A DNA stretch of 14,033 nt. It comes from UMGS946 sp048421225. Its GTDB lineage: Bacteria; Bacillota; Clostridia; Christensenellales; CAG-138. The translations under genes and the position numbers were made by a program. The notes under the pieces were generated by a model. It saw only the letters and a list, made by a program, of their open reading frames with translations, searched no databases and had not been told where the DNA came from. Location of the stretch: the NCBI GenBank assembly GCA_048421225.1, contig DBFNRV010000077.1, positions 1 through 14,033 on the forward strand, given 5' to 3'. Below, one piece after another: positions 1-6,889 of the stretch. Numbering within the stretch: position 1 is the stretch's first letter; the number at the start of each line of letters is the position of its first letter.

Positions 1-279
1 TTTTTTGGAGTTCTTAGAACCTTTTTTGCAAAAAAGGTTCTAAGCCGCCGGAGGCAATATCAAATTCGTAATTTTGGGCGACATGCGCGGCCAAAATTAC
101 ACCTTGCGGATGCGTGAGCGGTGAGCGAACGCGTCCGGAGAAACTCAAAAAACGGAGTACTCCGTTTTTTGAACCGCCTATGGCGGTAATAGGTTCTAAG
201 CCGCCGGAGGCAATATCAAATTCGTAATTTTGGGCGACATGCGCGGCCAAAATTACACCTCGCGGATGCGTGAGCGGTG
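1..279. repeat. Left hairpin-mosaic repeat, inverted relative to 13471-13728
   Basis: A non-coding mosaic of nested palindromes. In order: a perfect 32-bp palindrome at 13-44 (CTTAGAACC ... GGTTCTAAG around a T6/A6 core); an 89-bp unit at 35-123 repeated directly at 191-279 with one mismatch (T105/C261); inside each unit a GTAATTTTGG/CCAAAATTAC stem (68-77 with 91-100 in the first); a perfect 26-bp palindrome at 146-171; and a short ACCGCC-TAT-GGCGGT hairpin at 173-187. About 260 bp of this recurs in reverse orientation at 13471-13728. The first six bases match inside the right copy, so the element probably continues past the left edge of the window. It ends only about 20 bp before the portal gene's ribosome site. 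Minus-strand ORFs through it repeat one peptide because the DNA is repeated; I do not regard them as genes. Confidence 0.9.
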
Positions 280-308
280 CAATAAAAATCAATCTTTGGA
301 GGTACGAA

Positions 309-1916
309 ATGCAAAACAAAACTAACGCCAACTTAAGGCAGCCCGTACAAGACCCCGAGCGCATAGCGTCGCTCTATGAACTGTTTGCCGAATACATGGA
401 CGCATACTCCGCTGAATGGGAGCGCATCGATCGGTGTGAACGGCTATACCGGGGCGGGCACTGGGACGACGTGCCATCAACGGACGCAAACGAGCCGCGG
501 CCCGTTACGCCAATAGTCTATTCGACTGTGGAAAATATTCGCGCCGACCTTATGGACATGACGCCCGAAGCCATAATAACGGCCGACGAACCGCGCTTTG
601 GCGGCGTGGCCGATGCCCTTAACGCGGTAATACGCGAAAATCACGCGCGCTGCGGATATGAAACCGAATACTCGCGCCTTACCCGCGACCTGCTAATAAG
701 CGGCGCTATGGTGCAGGAAACAGGGTTTGACCCATCGGCCTGCGGCGGCCTAGGCGGCGCGTTTATACGGCATGTGGACGCCCGCGGGATCATGTTCGAC
801 CCATACTGCCGCGACATTCAGGACTCGCGGGCTGTGTTCAAATTCGCGCCGTACAGGCGCGAGTGGTTTTTAAAGCGCTACCCGGATCATGCTGACCTGA
901 TGCGGGCCGACTCGTTCAGGCTCAGGCGCGCGGCAAACGGCTTTTTTCTTGACGACAGCGACTCCATTCTGCTTATCGAGTGCTGGCAGAGGGAGTATGA
1001 TCCCGAATTAAACAGGCATTCCGTTCATATGTGCAGGCTTGCCGGCCAAAGGCTGATAGAGGACAGCAGGCTTGTAAAGCCGGAGGGCTACTATGCCCAT
1101 GGCCAATACCCGTTTACCGTTACCGCCCTTCACGAGCGCAAGGGCACCTTCCTGGGCTACGGGCTTGCGGATATGTTTGAAAGCCAGCAGCGGATATCCG
1201 ACAAGCTGGATCAGATCGTGCTTAAAAACGCGCTCATGGCTTCGAGGAACAAGCTGCTTGTCACCGGCGCATCCGGTTTTGACGCCGACGACCTGCGCGA
1301 CTGGTCAAAGGAGGTCCACCGCGGCGACAGCCTGAGCGGTATAAGCTGGTTTGCAACCGCGCCGCTTCCCGGCTACCTGCTCAACTATATAGAGGAGATA
1401 CGTCGGGGCGTTAAGGAGGAATCCGGCTCAAACGATTTTTCGCGCGGCAACAGCATAGGCGGGGTTACGGCGGCGGCCGCCATATCCGCCCTGCAGGAGA
1501 TGTCGAACAAACGCTCGAGAATGGCGGCCAAGGCGGTTCACGCCGCGTTTGCGGACGCTGTGCGGCAGGAGATAGAGATCGAGCGCGAATTTTCGGTTTT
1601 GCCGCGCACCGTGCTTGCGGGCAGCCCGGCGGCTGAGGCGCGCGCTGTCCGCTTCAGCGCGGATATGATGAAAACGCGCACCCCGCTTGGAAATGACGTG
1701 CCCATAGAGCTGCAGGTTTCGGTAAAGGTGCAGCGCGAAAACCGGTTCAGCGTGATAGCGCACAACGAGCTGGTGTTCAGCATGGTTAAGCTCAACATGG
1801 TAACCCCGCAGGCGGGGCTTGACCTAATGATATTCGACGCAAAGGAACAGGCCAAGGCGCTGATGAGCGCCGCGTCCGCCCAGTCCCTGGGCAATGATCC
1901 GGCCGGCATAGGCTAA
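309..1916 (+). CDS. P22-type phage portal protein (orphan)
   Basis: 535 residues, the usual size for portal subunits, which form the twelve-fold ring at a capsid vertex through which DNA is packaged. The start at 309 is chosen because GGAGGT lies at 298-303; the frame stays open upstream to 270, but that part runs into the repeat. What suggests a portal: an N-terminal helical region with ERLYRGGHWD (about 42-51), VENIRADLMD followed by a helical stretch, a central segment with FIRHVDARGIMFDPYCRD and the WFLKRYP motif, and a C-terminal half with an IGGVTAAAAISALQEMSNKR helix (about 390-409), typical of the P22-like family common in Clostridia. No transmembrane segment or signal peptide. No terminase, scaffold, coat or tail gene lies next to it, so it is a prophage remnant, a transferred piece or a domesticated gene. 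It is intact, with no frameshift. The family call is from memory of motifs. Confidence 0.75.
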   Translation: MQNKTNANLRQPVQDPERIASLYELFAEYMDAYSAEWERIDRCERLYRGGHWDDVPSTDANEPRPVTPIVYSTVENIRADLMDMTPEAIITADEPRFGGVADALNAVIRENHARCGYETEYSRLTRDLLISGAMVQETGFDPSACGGLGGAFIRHVDARGIMFDPYCRDIQDSRAVFKFAPYRREWFLKRYPDHADLMRADSFRLRRAANGFFLDDSDSILLIECWQREYDPELNRHSVHMCRLAGQRLIEDSRLVKPEGYYAHGQYPFTVTALHERKGTFLGYGLADMFESQQRISDKLDQIVLKNALMASRNKLLVTGASGFDADDLRDWSKEVHRGDSLSGISWFATAPLPGYLLNYIEEIRRGVKEESGSNDFSRGNSIGGVTAAAAISALQEMSNKRSRMAAKAVHAAFADAVRQEIEIEREFSVLPRTVLAGSPAAEARAVRFSADMMKTRTPLGNDVPIELQVSVKVQRENRFSVIAHNELVFSMVKLNMVTPQAGLDLMIFDAKEQAKALMSAASAQSLGNDPAGIG

Positions 1917-1965
1917 GCGGCGCACGAAGCGTTTTACGCGGACGCGCCGGCTGGGACATGGGCCT

Positions 1966-2121
1966 ATGATCCTTAGCCAAACTCCAGGGTTTAATCAATG
2001 GATATTAATAGCGGATGTAAAGCCGCTTATCCCTTTAAACGCGCCAAGTAAAAAACGCTATGAAGGGACCGCACTGGATAGACATGGAAAGCTCGCCGCT
2101 TTTATATTTAACCGCGCCTAA
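1966..2121 (+). CDS. Small uncharacterised protein, 51 aa
   Basis: A 52-codon ORF from ATG 1966 to TAA 2119, located between the portal gene and a strong terminator. The peptide starts MILSQTPGFNQWILIADVKP and ends in a basic stretch (SKKRYEGT) followed by LAAFIFNRA. It has a protein-like composition with alternating hydrophobic and charged residues, and I do not recognise it. The weak point is the ribosome site: only GGGA/GGGC lies upstream. The frame is open upstream to 1912, so this may be the surviving C-terminal end of a longer gene. Same strand as the portal, 49 bp downstream, and likely sharing its transcript and the terminator at 2137-2182. Confidence 0.4.
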   Translation: MILSQTPGFNQWILIADVKPLIPLNAPSKKRYEGTALDRHGKLAAFIFNRA

Positions 2122-2136
2122 ACGGCGGATGCGGTC

Positions 2137-2182
2137 TACAGCCCGCCTAATCGCGCAGGCGGGGGCTGTATCGGCTTTTTTT
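2137..2182 (+). terminator. Rho-independent terminator
   Basis: TACAGCC-CGCC pairs with GGCG-GGGGCTGTA (arms 2137-2147 and 2158-2170, 10-base loop), followed after a few bases by a seven-T run at 2176-2182. It closes the portal and 51-codon ORF unit. Confidence 0.8.
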
Positions 2183-2366
2183 CTAAAAAATTCCAAGCTT
2201 ATGCTTTAATGTCTTGAAAGCGCGCCCCTTCAGGCGTAAAATATACTTAAATTGAGGGCGTAACGCGGACAACGCCCCGCCTACCGTGTCCCGCTTCATA
2301 ATGGATCAGGACCCGACGAAGCGTTTTAATGAGTTGGATAAAAATCCGCGCATACGCGCTCGTACA

Positions 2367-2522
2367 CTACAGGTCGTCCGCATCCTGGACGGGACGCTCG
2401 CCCTTTTCGGCGACGCCTGTATAGCTTCCAAGCACGTCGGAAGGGATGTCCTGTTTGTTTAATTCTGGGAATACGCGCTTCATGCGGCGTACATCCTCCG
2501 GATTGGTCGGTTTTTTTTCCAT
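2367..2522 (-). CDS. Small conserved-looking protein, 51 aa, ending PVQDADDL
   Basis: ATG at 2522 (minus), TAG at 2367-2369. AAAGGAAC lies about 10 bases upstream of the start. The product begins MEKKPTNPEDVRRMKRVFPE and ends with a GSYTG motif, a basic-acidic stretch and the acidic tail PVQDADDL. It is hydrophilic, with no signal peptide or membrane segment. I recall very similar short proteins with a GSYTG...PVQDADDL ending as unnamed ORFs in Clostridia genomes, which supports a real gene; the function is unknown. The second to fourth codons (GAA AAA AAA) contain an A8 run, a possible slippage site. A plus-strand ORF over the same DNA (2301-2462) lacks a ribosome site and is judged a shadow. 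The gene stands alone, convergent with the portal unit and divergent from the ATPase. Confidence 0.7.
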   Translation of the reverse strand: MEKKPTNPEDVRRMKRVFPELNKQDIPSDVLGSYTGVAEKGERPVQDADDL

Positions 2523-2686
2523 TGCTCTAAGTTCCTTTCATGTGGTTTTGTCCTTAGGATTTGCCCGTGCCCGCGCTTCGATTCACGCATTGGCGCTTTA
2601 ATGGGCAGGCGGGCGGAACCACGCTTTAGTATAACGAAGCACGGCCCTTTCCGAGGGCGGGCCTGGACCGAAAGGAGAATATTATA

Positions 2687-3460
2687 ATGATATATATCAG
2701 AGGCGCTAAGCTCAAGGACGCCCATGACGGCTTAACGTACCCGTTTTCCGTGCGGGCCGCGCTCGAAATAGGGCGGATCAAGTGCGAAACGCCGTTTACA
2801 ATACTTACCGGCAACAATGGATGCGGCAAAACCACGGTGATGGAGATATACGCGTCATTGCTCTGCGCTGCGCGCATTGGCGGCGCGCGTTCCGCTAAGG
2901 CCGACGCCGCGGACGCCTGCGCGGACGCGTTCAGGCTTGTCAGGGCTGCAAAGGCAAAGAAAAGCTTTTTCTTTTCGGCTGAGGATTTCATAAAATATGT
3001 AGAATGGGTCGAGGCCGAAAAGCGCGGGGCCATGGAGGAGCTAAGACGCATAGACGGGGAATACGGCCCTCTTTCATACGCCAGGATGCCGCACAGCCGC
3101 GCCATTGCGGAGCTAAACGGCATGTATGAAGGCACATTATCCGCCGAATCGCACGGCGAGGGCTTTATCGACTTCTTTAAAAGCCGGATAATAAAAAACG
3201 GGCTTTATCTGCTCGACGAGCCAGAGGGCGCGTTGTCCTATGAAAGCCAGTACCTGCTGTCGCTGATACTTATGGATGCGGCGCAAATGGACTGCCAGTT
3301 CATAATTTCCACCCATTCGCCTATTATAACCGCGATACCCGGGGCGGTGATATATCAAATCGACGCTGACGGCGCCGCAAGGAAGGCCTATGACGAGCTG
3401 GAAAACGTTAGGTTCCTGAAGCTGTTTATGGAAAGGAGGGACGCGTTTTTTCAGGATTAG
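2687..3460 (+). CDS. Stand-alone AAA/ABC-type ATPase (predicted ATPase, AAA_21-like)
   Basis: 257 residues. Ordered motifs of the SMC/ABC-like ATPase fold: Walker A GNNGCGKTT at 42-50; a helical, Ala-rich and charged insert at about 65-150; a signature-like SHGEG at 155-159; Walker B LYLLDEPE at 173-180; and an H-loop STHSP at 208-212. The combination of SHGE signature, Walker B with DEPE and ISTHSP is typical of small predicted ATPases of the COG3910/AAA_21 type, about 230-260 residues, whose substrates are mostly unknown. Some relatives act in defence or in DNA and RNA repair. No membrane segment or transporter partner, so it is not a classic transporter subunit. AAAGGAGA stands about 8 bases before ATG 2687. 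The next gene on this strand starts 205 bp later behind its own promoter, so a functional link to it is possible but unproven. Confidence 0.82.
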   Translation: MIYIRGAKLKDAHDGLTYPFSVRAALEIGRIKCETPFTILTGNNGCGKTTVMEIYASLLCAARIGGARSAKADAADACADAFRLVRAAKAKKSFFFSAEDFIKYVEWVEAEKRGAMEELRRIDGEYGPLSYARMPHSRAIAELNGMYEGTLSAESHGEGFIDFFKSRIIKNGLYLLDEPEGALSYESQYLLSLILMDAAQMDCQFIISTHSPIITAIPGAVIYQIDADGAARKAYDELENVRFLKLFMERRDAFFQD

Positions 3461-3592
3461 CCGCGCTTACCCGCCGCGCCGGCATAATCCAAGCCTGATC
3501 CGAAAAGCTTTGAGGGCTGAAGCTGTAAACCCCGCCAACTATTTATTATCCATGATAGGACAATAAAGCCAAGCGGCGGCCCCAATAAGTTA

Positions 3593-3621
3593 TTGCGCTT
3601 TTAGCCTAAATTAAGTATACT
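3593..3621 (+). promoter_or_regulatory. Sigma-A-type promoter for the Panacea pair
   Basis: TTGCGC (3593-3598), 17-bp spacer, TATACT (3616-3621). Transcription would start near 3628, just before the palindrome at 3634-3648 and about 38 bases before the start codon at 3666. Confidence 0.65.
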
Positions 3622-3633
3622 GTTTATGAAAAG

Positions 3634-3648
3634 CATGCTTAAAGCATG
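3634..3648. promoter_or_regulatory. Operator-like palindrome CATGCTTaAAGCATG
   Basis: A perfect 7-bp inverted repeat around a single A, lying between the predicted transcription start and the AAGGAGG ribosome site of the Panacea gene. It could be a binding site for an autoregulator or a small 5' hairpin. Its function is inferred from position only. Confidence 0.5.
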
Positions 3649-3665
3649 GAAAGGAGGCGTCTGAT

Positions 3666-4097
3666 ATGTACACGGCAGCCGACGTCGCCAAATACATCGT
3701 GAGCTATTCGACAGAGCAGGGGAAACCCATAAGCAATTTAAAGCTGCAAAAGATGTTATATTACCTATGGGTAGACTATTATAGGTTAACGGGCAGGGAA
3801 TTGTATGCCGACGATATTTGCGCATGGCAGTTTGGACCCGTGGTACCGGAGGTTTACTACGAATTTTGTTCATATGCCGGAACGCCTATATCCAAAAGGT
3901 TTATATCGCCCATCAGCGCTAACGACGAGCTGATTCTCAATGAGATAATAAATAAGTATCTCGCCAAGGCCGCGCATACGCTGGTTGACATGACGCATAA
4001 ACAGGGCAGCCCCTGGAATACGGTTTACCAAGACGGCGGGGGCATTAGGGAAGTAATCCCGTTTGAACTTATTAAAAGGCTGGAGTGCGGCAATTAG
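3666..4097 (+). CDS. Panacea-domain (SocA/DUF4065) protein, probable antitoxin
   Basis: 143 residues, the usual size for a single-domain Panacea protein. Visible hallmarks: N-terminal TAADVAKYIVSYS; ISNLKLQKMLYYLW at 22-35, the most characteristic segment; AWQFGPVVPEVYYEF at 53-67; and a C-terminal half with TLVDMTHKQGSPWNTVY. Panacea domains are known as antitoxins or adaptors: SocA delivers a toxin to ClpXP, and PanA antitoxins neutralise many unrelated toxins, including membrane-acting ones. AAGGAGG stands about 8 bases before ATG 3666. The stop (4095-4097) lies inside the next gene if that gene starts at GTG 4085, the overlapping arrangement usual for toxin-antitoxin operons. Predicted promoter at 3593-3621 and palindrome at 3634-3648 suggest regulation of the pair as a unit. 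Confidence 0.88.
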   Translation: MYTAADVAKYIVSYSTEQGKPISNLKLQKMLYYLWVDYYRLTGRELYADDICAWQFGPVVPEVYYEFCSYAGTPISKRFISPISANDELILNEIINKYLAKAAHTLVDMTHKQGSPWNTVYQDGGGIREVIPFELIKRLECGN

Positions 4098-4960
4098 ATA
4101 TGCAGCCCGATTTATTAAAGCAAAAGCAGGCCGCGCTGAGGGAACACCTATATGAAATGGCCCTGAGCTGTATGGACGAACCCGAATTGCGGCAGATGTT
4201 AGTGAAGCTAAAATTCATATATTCTAATGACTTCAGGCATAATTACTCTGAGTTCTTCCCGCTGATAGTGGATATCTCGAAGGACAATAATAGTTACAAC
4301 CTTGACTTTTTATCCAACAATTTGGAAGCATTGCGCGAAATGGTTTTAAAATCCTTTATTGAAGGGGAGAGCAAATCAAACGCGCTTTACCAATCGCTGG
4401 ATAAGCTGATTGATCACATCAATCTCGAAATAGCGCGTTATAGCCACTATTCAATGAGCGAGCAAAAGGTAAACGACCTTGAGAGCAAGCACCGTGCGCT
4501 GCAGTCCGAACTTAAGGAATCCACCGAAGCGTTAAAACTGGCGCAAAAAAAGGTTTCCACCGTACAAACCGAATTGATAGCGGTGTTGAGCATTTTTGCC
4601 GCAATAGTTTTGACCTTTTCAGGCAGTATCAGCTTTATAGGCAACGCTCTGAGCGGCATGGGGACGACCCCGTTTTTCCGCGCTGTGTTTTTTGTGTTGT
4701 TGTGCGGCTTCGTCGTTTTCAATACCATTTTTTTGATGATGTATATGGTTGGCAAAATTACTGGAAGAAATATATATGCGCGCTGCCAAAGCGCGGACTG
4801 CACATGCGACAGCGGCCAGCCAAAGTGCCACGGAATCGTTAGAATAAAAAAGCGGCTGCCATATGTTTTTTGGATGAACGCCATATTCCTTATCTTAATG
4901 GCGGCTGACTTGATATTGTGGAACTTAAACGCGGCGTTTTCTTTTTTTCCAGCAATGTAA
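4085..4960 (+). CDS. Coiled-coil, three-helix membrane protein; probable toxin or effector partner of the Panacea gene
   Basis: 291 residues from GTG 4085 (AAAGG five bases upstream); ATG 4100 in the same frame is an alternative, 286 residues. Layout: soluble helical N-terminus (about 1-120); a heptad-like charged helix, probably coiled coil, at about 125-163; hydrophobic segments at about 164-188, 199-221 and 260-280; and between the second and third a 38-residue loop with C234, C239, C241, C248 and H249, able to bind a metal. No signal peptide. The order soluble head, coiled coil, membrane hairpin resembles membrane effectors found beside Panacea antitoxins and in phage-defence operons, but I do not recognise a named family. 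It overlaps the antitoxin gene by 13 bp, so the two are almost certainly co-transcribed and probably translationally coupled. Toxicity is inferred, not shown. Confidence 0.8.
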   Translation: MRQLDMQPDLLKQKQAALREHLYEMALSCMDEPELRQMLVKLKFIYSNDFRHNYSEFFPLIVDISKDNNSYNLDFLSNNLEALREMVLKSFIEGESKSNALYQSLDKLIDHINLEIARYSHYSMSEQKVNDLESKHRALQSELKESTEALKLAQKKVSTVQTELIAVLSIFAAIVLTFSGSISFIGNALSGMGTTPFFRAVFFVLLCGFVVFNTIFLMMYMVGKITGRNIYARCQSADCTCDSGQPKCHGIVRIKKRLPYVFWMNAIFLILMAADLILWNLNAAFSFFPAM

Positions 4961-5265
4961 AACTTAGCTTTCTATATCTGGATGGGAGGCGCTCCCGCCT
5001 TAATAAGCATAAATCAGCTCTTGGGACAAGCAAAGGGTAAGCGCAATAAGAAAATGGCGTTCAATTCGGTCAAACCAGAGTGTTTATGATTTTAATTTTA
5101 AGCATTACCGGCGCGGCCTTGCGGCTTAAGACCATGGTCACAATTTAAAGCAGGCCCTAGCATACAAAAAGGGAGGTCCTTTCTCAGGGCAAACCGCTTT
5201 AATTATAGAAAACCGGCGATACGCCATTAATTCAATGAACGGCCCATGTCCCCAGGCGGGATAGG
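4961..5265. other. Intergenic, no convincing gene
   Basis: Region between the membrane-protein stop and the convergent lipoprotein stop. It holds a short hairpin (GGGAG-GCG-CTCCC, 4984-4996) without a T run. The membrane-protein frame stays open past its TAA for about 45 codons, including ATG 4982, but lacks a ribosome site. On the minus strand, AAAGGACCTCCCTTTTT near 5170-5187 may be a weak terminator for the lipoprotein gene. Confidence 0.5.
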
Positions 5266-6540
5266 CTACAAAATAACAAGGGAGTCGATCCTGTATGCCG
5301 CTGGAGAATCCTCCCAGGGGATCAGCGTAACGCTTACGTCGGCTATCCGGCTTGCTCCGGCAAAGCCCGGCTCCCCAAACATGAGCGCTCCGCTTATTAC
5401 GAGCCGGCCCTCCTCGTTAAAGGACGCGTCCGTATACTCGACGCCGTATGCCTGCGCATGCCGCAGCCTGCTGATTTTGTATCCATCTCCTTGGGCGGCT
5501 ATTTCGTAAAAACCGCCGCCTTCGGGCGCTGGTACGCCGGACGCGGTGAACAGCGACAAGAACAGGCTGTCGTAATCCGCTTTTTTAACGGCGAAAGCGC
5601 CGCTTTCAAAAGCGCCCGCCCTTTCGTAGGAAAACGCCATGAACAGCGCCGCTATGCGGGGCGACGGGTCCTCGCCGTAAAAGCCTTCGCCGCTTAACGC
5701 GCAGGCGCGCGCAAGATCGCCTATTATTGGAGAAAGGGCGAAAAACGCGCCGGTGCTTATCATGTCGCCTACAAACTGCGGCGCCATGGAGCGGCCGTCC
5801 AGCTCGATGGCAATTATGCCCTCCTCGGGTTTTGCCAGCTGGCCCTCGCCTATATACAGCCTGTAGCCGCCCTCGGTTACGGTAAAACCGTTGTTCAGGT
5901 CGAGTACGGCGGCTATATCGGACATGTCCAGATCGGAATAATACCTCGCTCCATTCAGCGACATCTGGTTATAGACCTGCTGTGCCGCGAGCGCCAGCGG
6001 ATCGTATATGCCCGAAACATAGGCAAGGCCGCGCTCAGCGCCGCTTTCGTCGAAAACAAGCGTAGTTACGCGCGCCTTTTCGGGGCCGCTGAAGCTGTAT
6101 TTCTCAGTAAATACTACGTTGGTATAGCCCCGCGCCACGGTTACGCCGCAAGTTACGGAGGTATATGGCAGCGCTCCCCCTTCCGCTGGATCGGCCATGG
6201 GCGCGCGCTCCTGCGAAACGCGAAGCGCAAGCTCGTCCCTGAATACGCCTATGGCGCCGTTTATAAGCTCGTGGCCGGCATAATCCGTACTGAAAGCCGG
6301 ATACTCGCAGGACAGGCTGTATTTTGCGGATTCCTTATCGCCGTCAGGATAATAGCGTACATCGGCTTCAATGGAATATGAGCCTTCCGGCGCCTGGGTT
6401 TCCGCGTGGGCGGGCGTTTCGGGCAGTCCGGTAAATCCGGCCGGCGCGTTAGGCCCCTCGTTTGAAACGATTGGCCTCGCTTCGCAGGCGCATAGCGCCA
6501 GCATAGAGGCGGCGACGAGCGCCGCTATCAACCTTTTCAT
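5266..6540 (-). CDS. Lipoprotein with DUF4163/DUF3298 (RsiV-like) region
   Basis: 424 residues from ATG 6540; GAGG lies 8 bases upstream. An in-frame GTG at 6549 overlaps that site and is less likely. Signal peptide MKRLIAALVAAS followed by a lipobox L-C-A-C with C19 as the likely lipidated cysteine, then a Pro/Glu-rich linker to about 50. The region from about 60 to 250 follows the DUF4163-DUF3298 pattern of RsiV- and PdaC-like proteins: YPAFSTDYAGHELINGAI near 80-97, then GFTVTEGGYRLYIGEGQLA with EEGIIAIEL near 218-247. The last 170 residues form a second part ending VTLIPWEDSPAAYRI, which I do not recognise. It should sit on the outer face of the membrane. In RsiV the domain senses lysozyme and holds a sigma factor, but here there is no cytoplasmic anti-sigma segment and no sigma gene nearby, so another envelope role is more likely. 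Confidence 0.72.
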   Translation of the reverse strand: MKRLIAALVAASMLALCACEARPIVSNEGPNAPAGFTGLPETPAHAETQAPEGSYSIEADVRYYPDGDKESAKYSLSCEYPAFSTDYAGHELINGAIGVFRDELALRVSQERAPMADPAEGGALPYTSVTCGVTVARGYTNVVFTEKYSFSGPEKARVTTLVFDESGAERGLAYVSGIYDPLALAAQQVYNQMSLNGARYYSDLDMSDIAAVLDLNNGFTVTEGGYRLYIGEGQLAKPEEGIIAIELDGRSMAPQFVGDMISTGAFFALSPIIGDLARACALSGEGFYGEDPSPRIAALFMAFSYERAGAFESGAFAVKKADYDSLFLSLFTASGVPAPEGGGFYEIAAQGDGYKISRLRHAQAYGVEYTDASFNEEGRLVISGALMFGEPGFAGASRIADVSVTLIPWEDSPAAYRIDSLVIL

Positions 6541-6615
6541 ATGCAGCACCTCAATTACGGTTTTTTATTAATGCATAATCATTCAAATAAGTAGATTACC
6601 TTAATCATTAGTATT

Positions 6616-6624
6616 ATTATACCA
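6616..6624 (-). promoter_or_regulatory. Extended -10 promoter for the lipoprotein gene
   Basis: On the minus strand TGGTATAAT, an extended -10 element, lies about 75 bases before ATG 6540. No good -35 is visible at the usual spacing, as is allowed for extended -10 promoters. Confidence 0.5.
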
Positions 6625-6829
6625 TACGCCCAAGCCCCCGCGCCGGACGTTTGAAAGGCCCCATAAAATATAAGCGCTGGTTTATGCCACGACGCGGCCC
6701 AAAGCTATTCAAATCCATAAACGCGATGGATACGGGCATTAAACTTCCAGGCGTTAAAGCGTTAAGCTATGCGCAATGGCTTAAGACATAAATCGACAAA
6801 ATAAGAATGTAATATAATTCAATACATCG
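6625..6829. other. Intergenic, weak 36-codon ORF only
   Basis: This stretch lies between the divergent lipoprotein and surface-protein units. A plus ORF from ATG 6684 to TAA 6789-6791 reads MPRRGPKLFKSINAMDTGIK and ends ALSYAQWLKT, but has no ribosome site. A perfect TATAAT at 6813-6818 has only a short-spaced TCGACA upstream (14 bp) and may be a secondary promoter. Confidence 0.35.
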
Positions 6830-6858
6830 TTGACATATAAATAATGTACTATTAATAT
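6830..6858 (+). promoter_or_regulatory. Promoter TTGACA-17-TAATAT
   Basis: A perfect -35 (6830-6835), 17-bp spacer and TAATAT at 6853-6858, with start expected near 6865. It reads into the operator-like repeat, the start-less ORF and then the surface-protein gene at 7219. This gives that gene a leader of roughly 350 bases unless another promoter exists. Confidence 0.65.
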
Positions 6859-6866
6859 ATAGCTAT

Positions 6867-6886
6867 TGACGATAAACATATTGTCA
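6867..6886. promoter_or_regulatory. Operator-like inverted repeat at the transcription start
   Basis: TGACGATA-aaca-TATTGTCA, 8-bp arms with a single mismatch, just downstream of the predicted start of the 6830-6858 promoter, where a bound repressor would block it. No regulator gene is nearby. The role is inferred from position. Confidence 0.45.
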
Positions 6887-6889
6887 TAG

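Noticed and set aside
1..279. CRISPR array or tRNA cluster in the repeat region
   Set aside because: The repeats are 89 bp, internally palindromic and only two per side, without short spacers; no cloverleaf or Cas gene is seen.
14..364. 116-codon minus ORF with an internally repeated peptide
   Set aside because: It runs through the hairpin mosaic; the peptide repeat follows from the DNA repeat, and there is no ribosome site.
2301..2462. Plus ORF of 53 codons starting MDQDPTKRFNELDKN
   Set aside because: No ribosome site, and it overlaps the better supported minus-strand gene at 2367-2522.
2626..3135. 169-codon minus ORF opposite the ATPase
   Set aside because: Antisense shadow of a gene with clear Walker motifs; Ser/Ala-rich composition typical of shadows.
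4982..5089. ORF after the membrane-protein stop (MGGAPALISINQLLGQ)
   Set aside because: In frame with the upstream gene but without a ribosome site; it could be chance, and nothing suggests stop readthrough.
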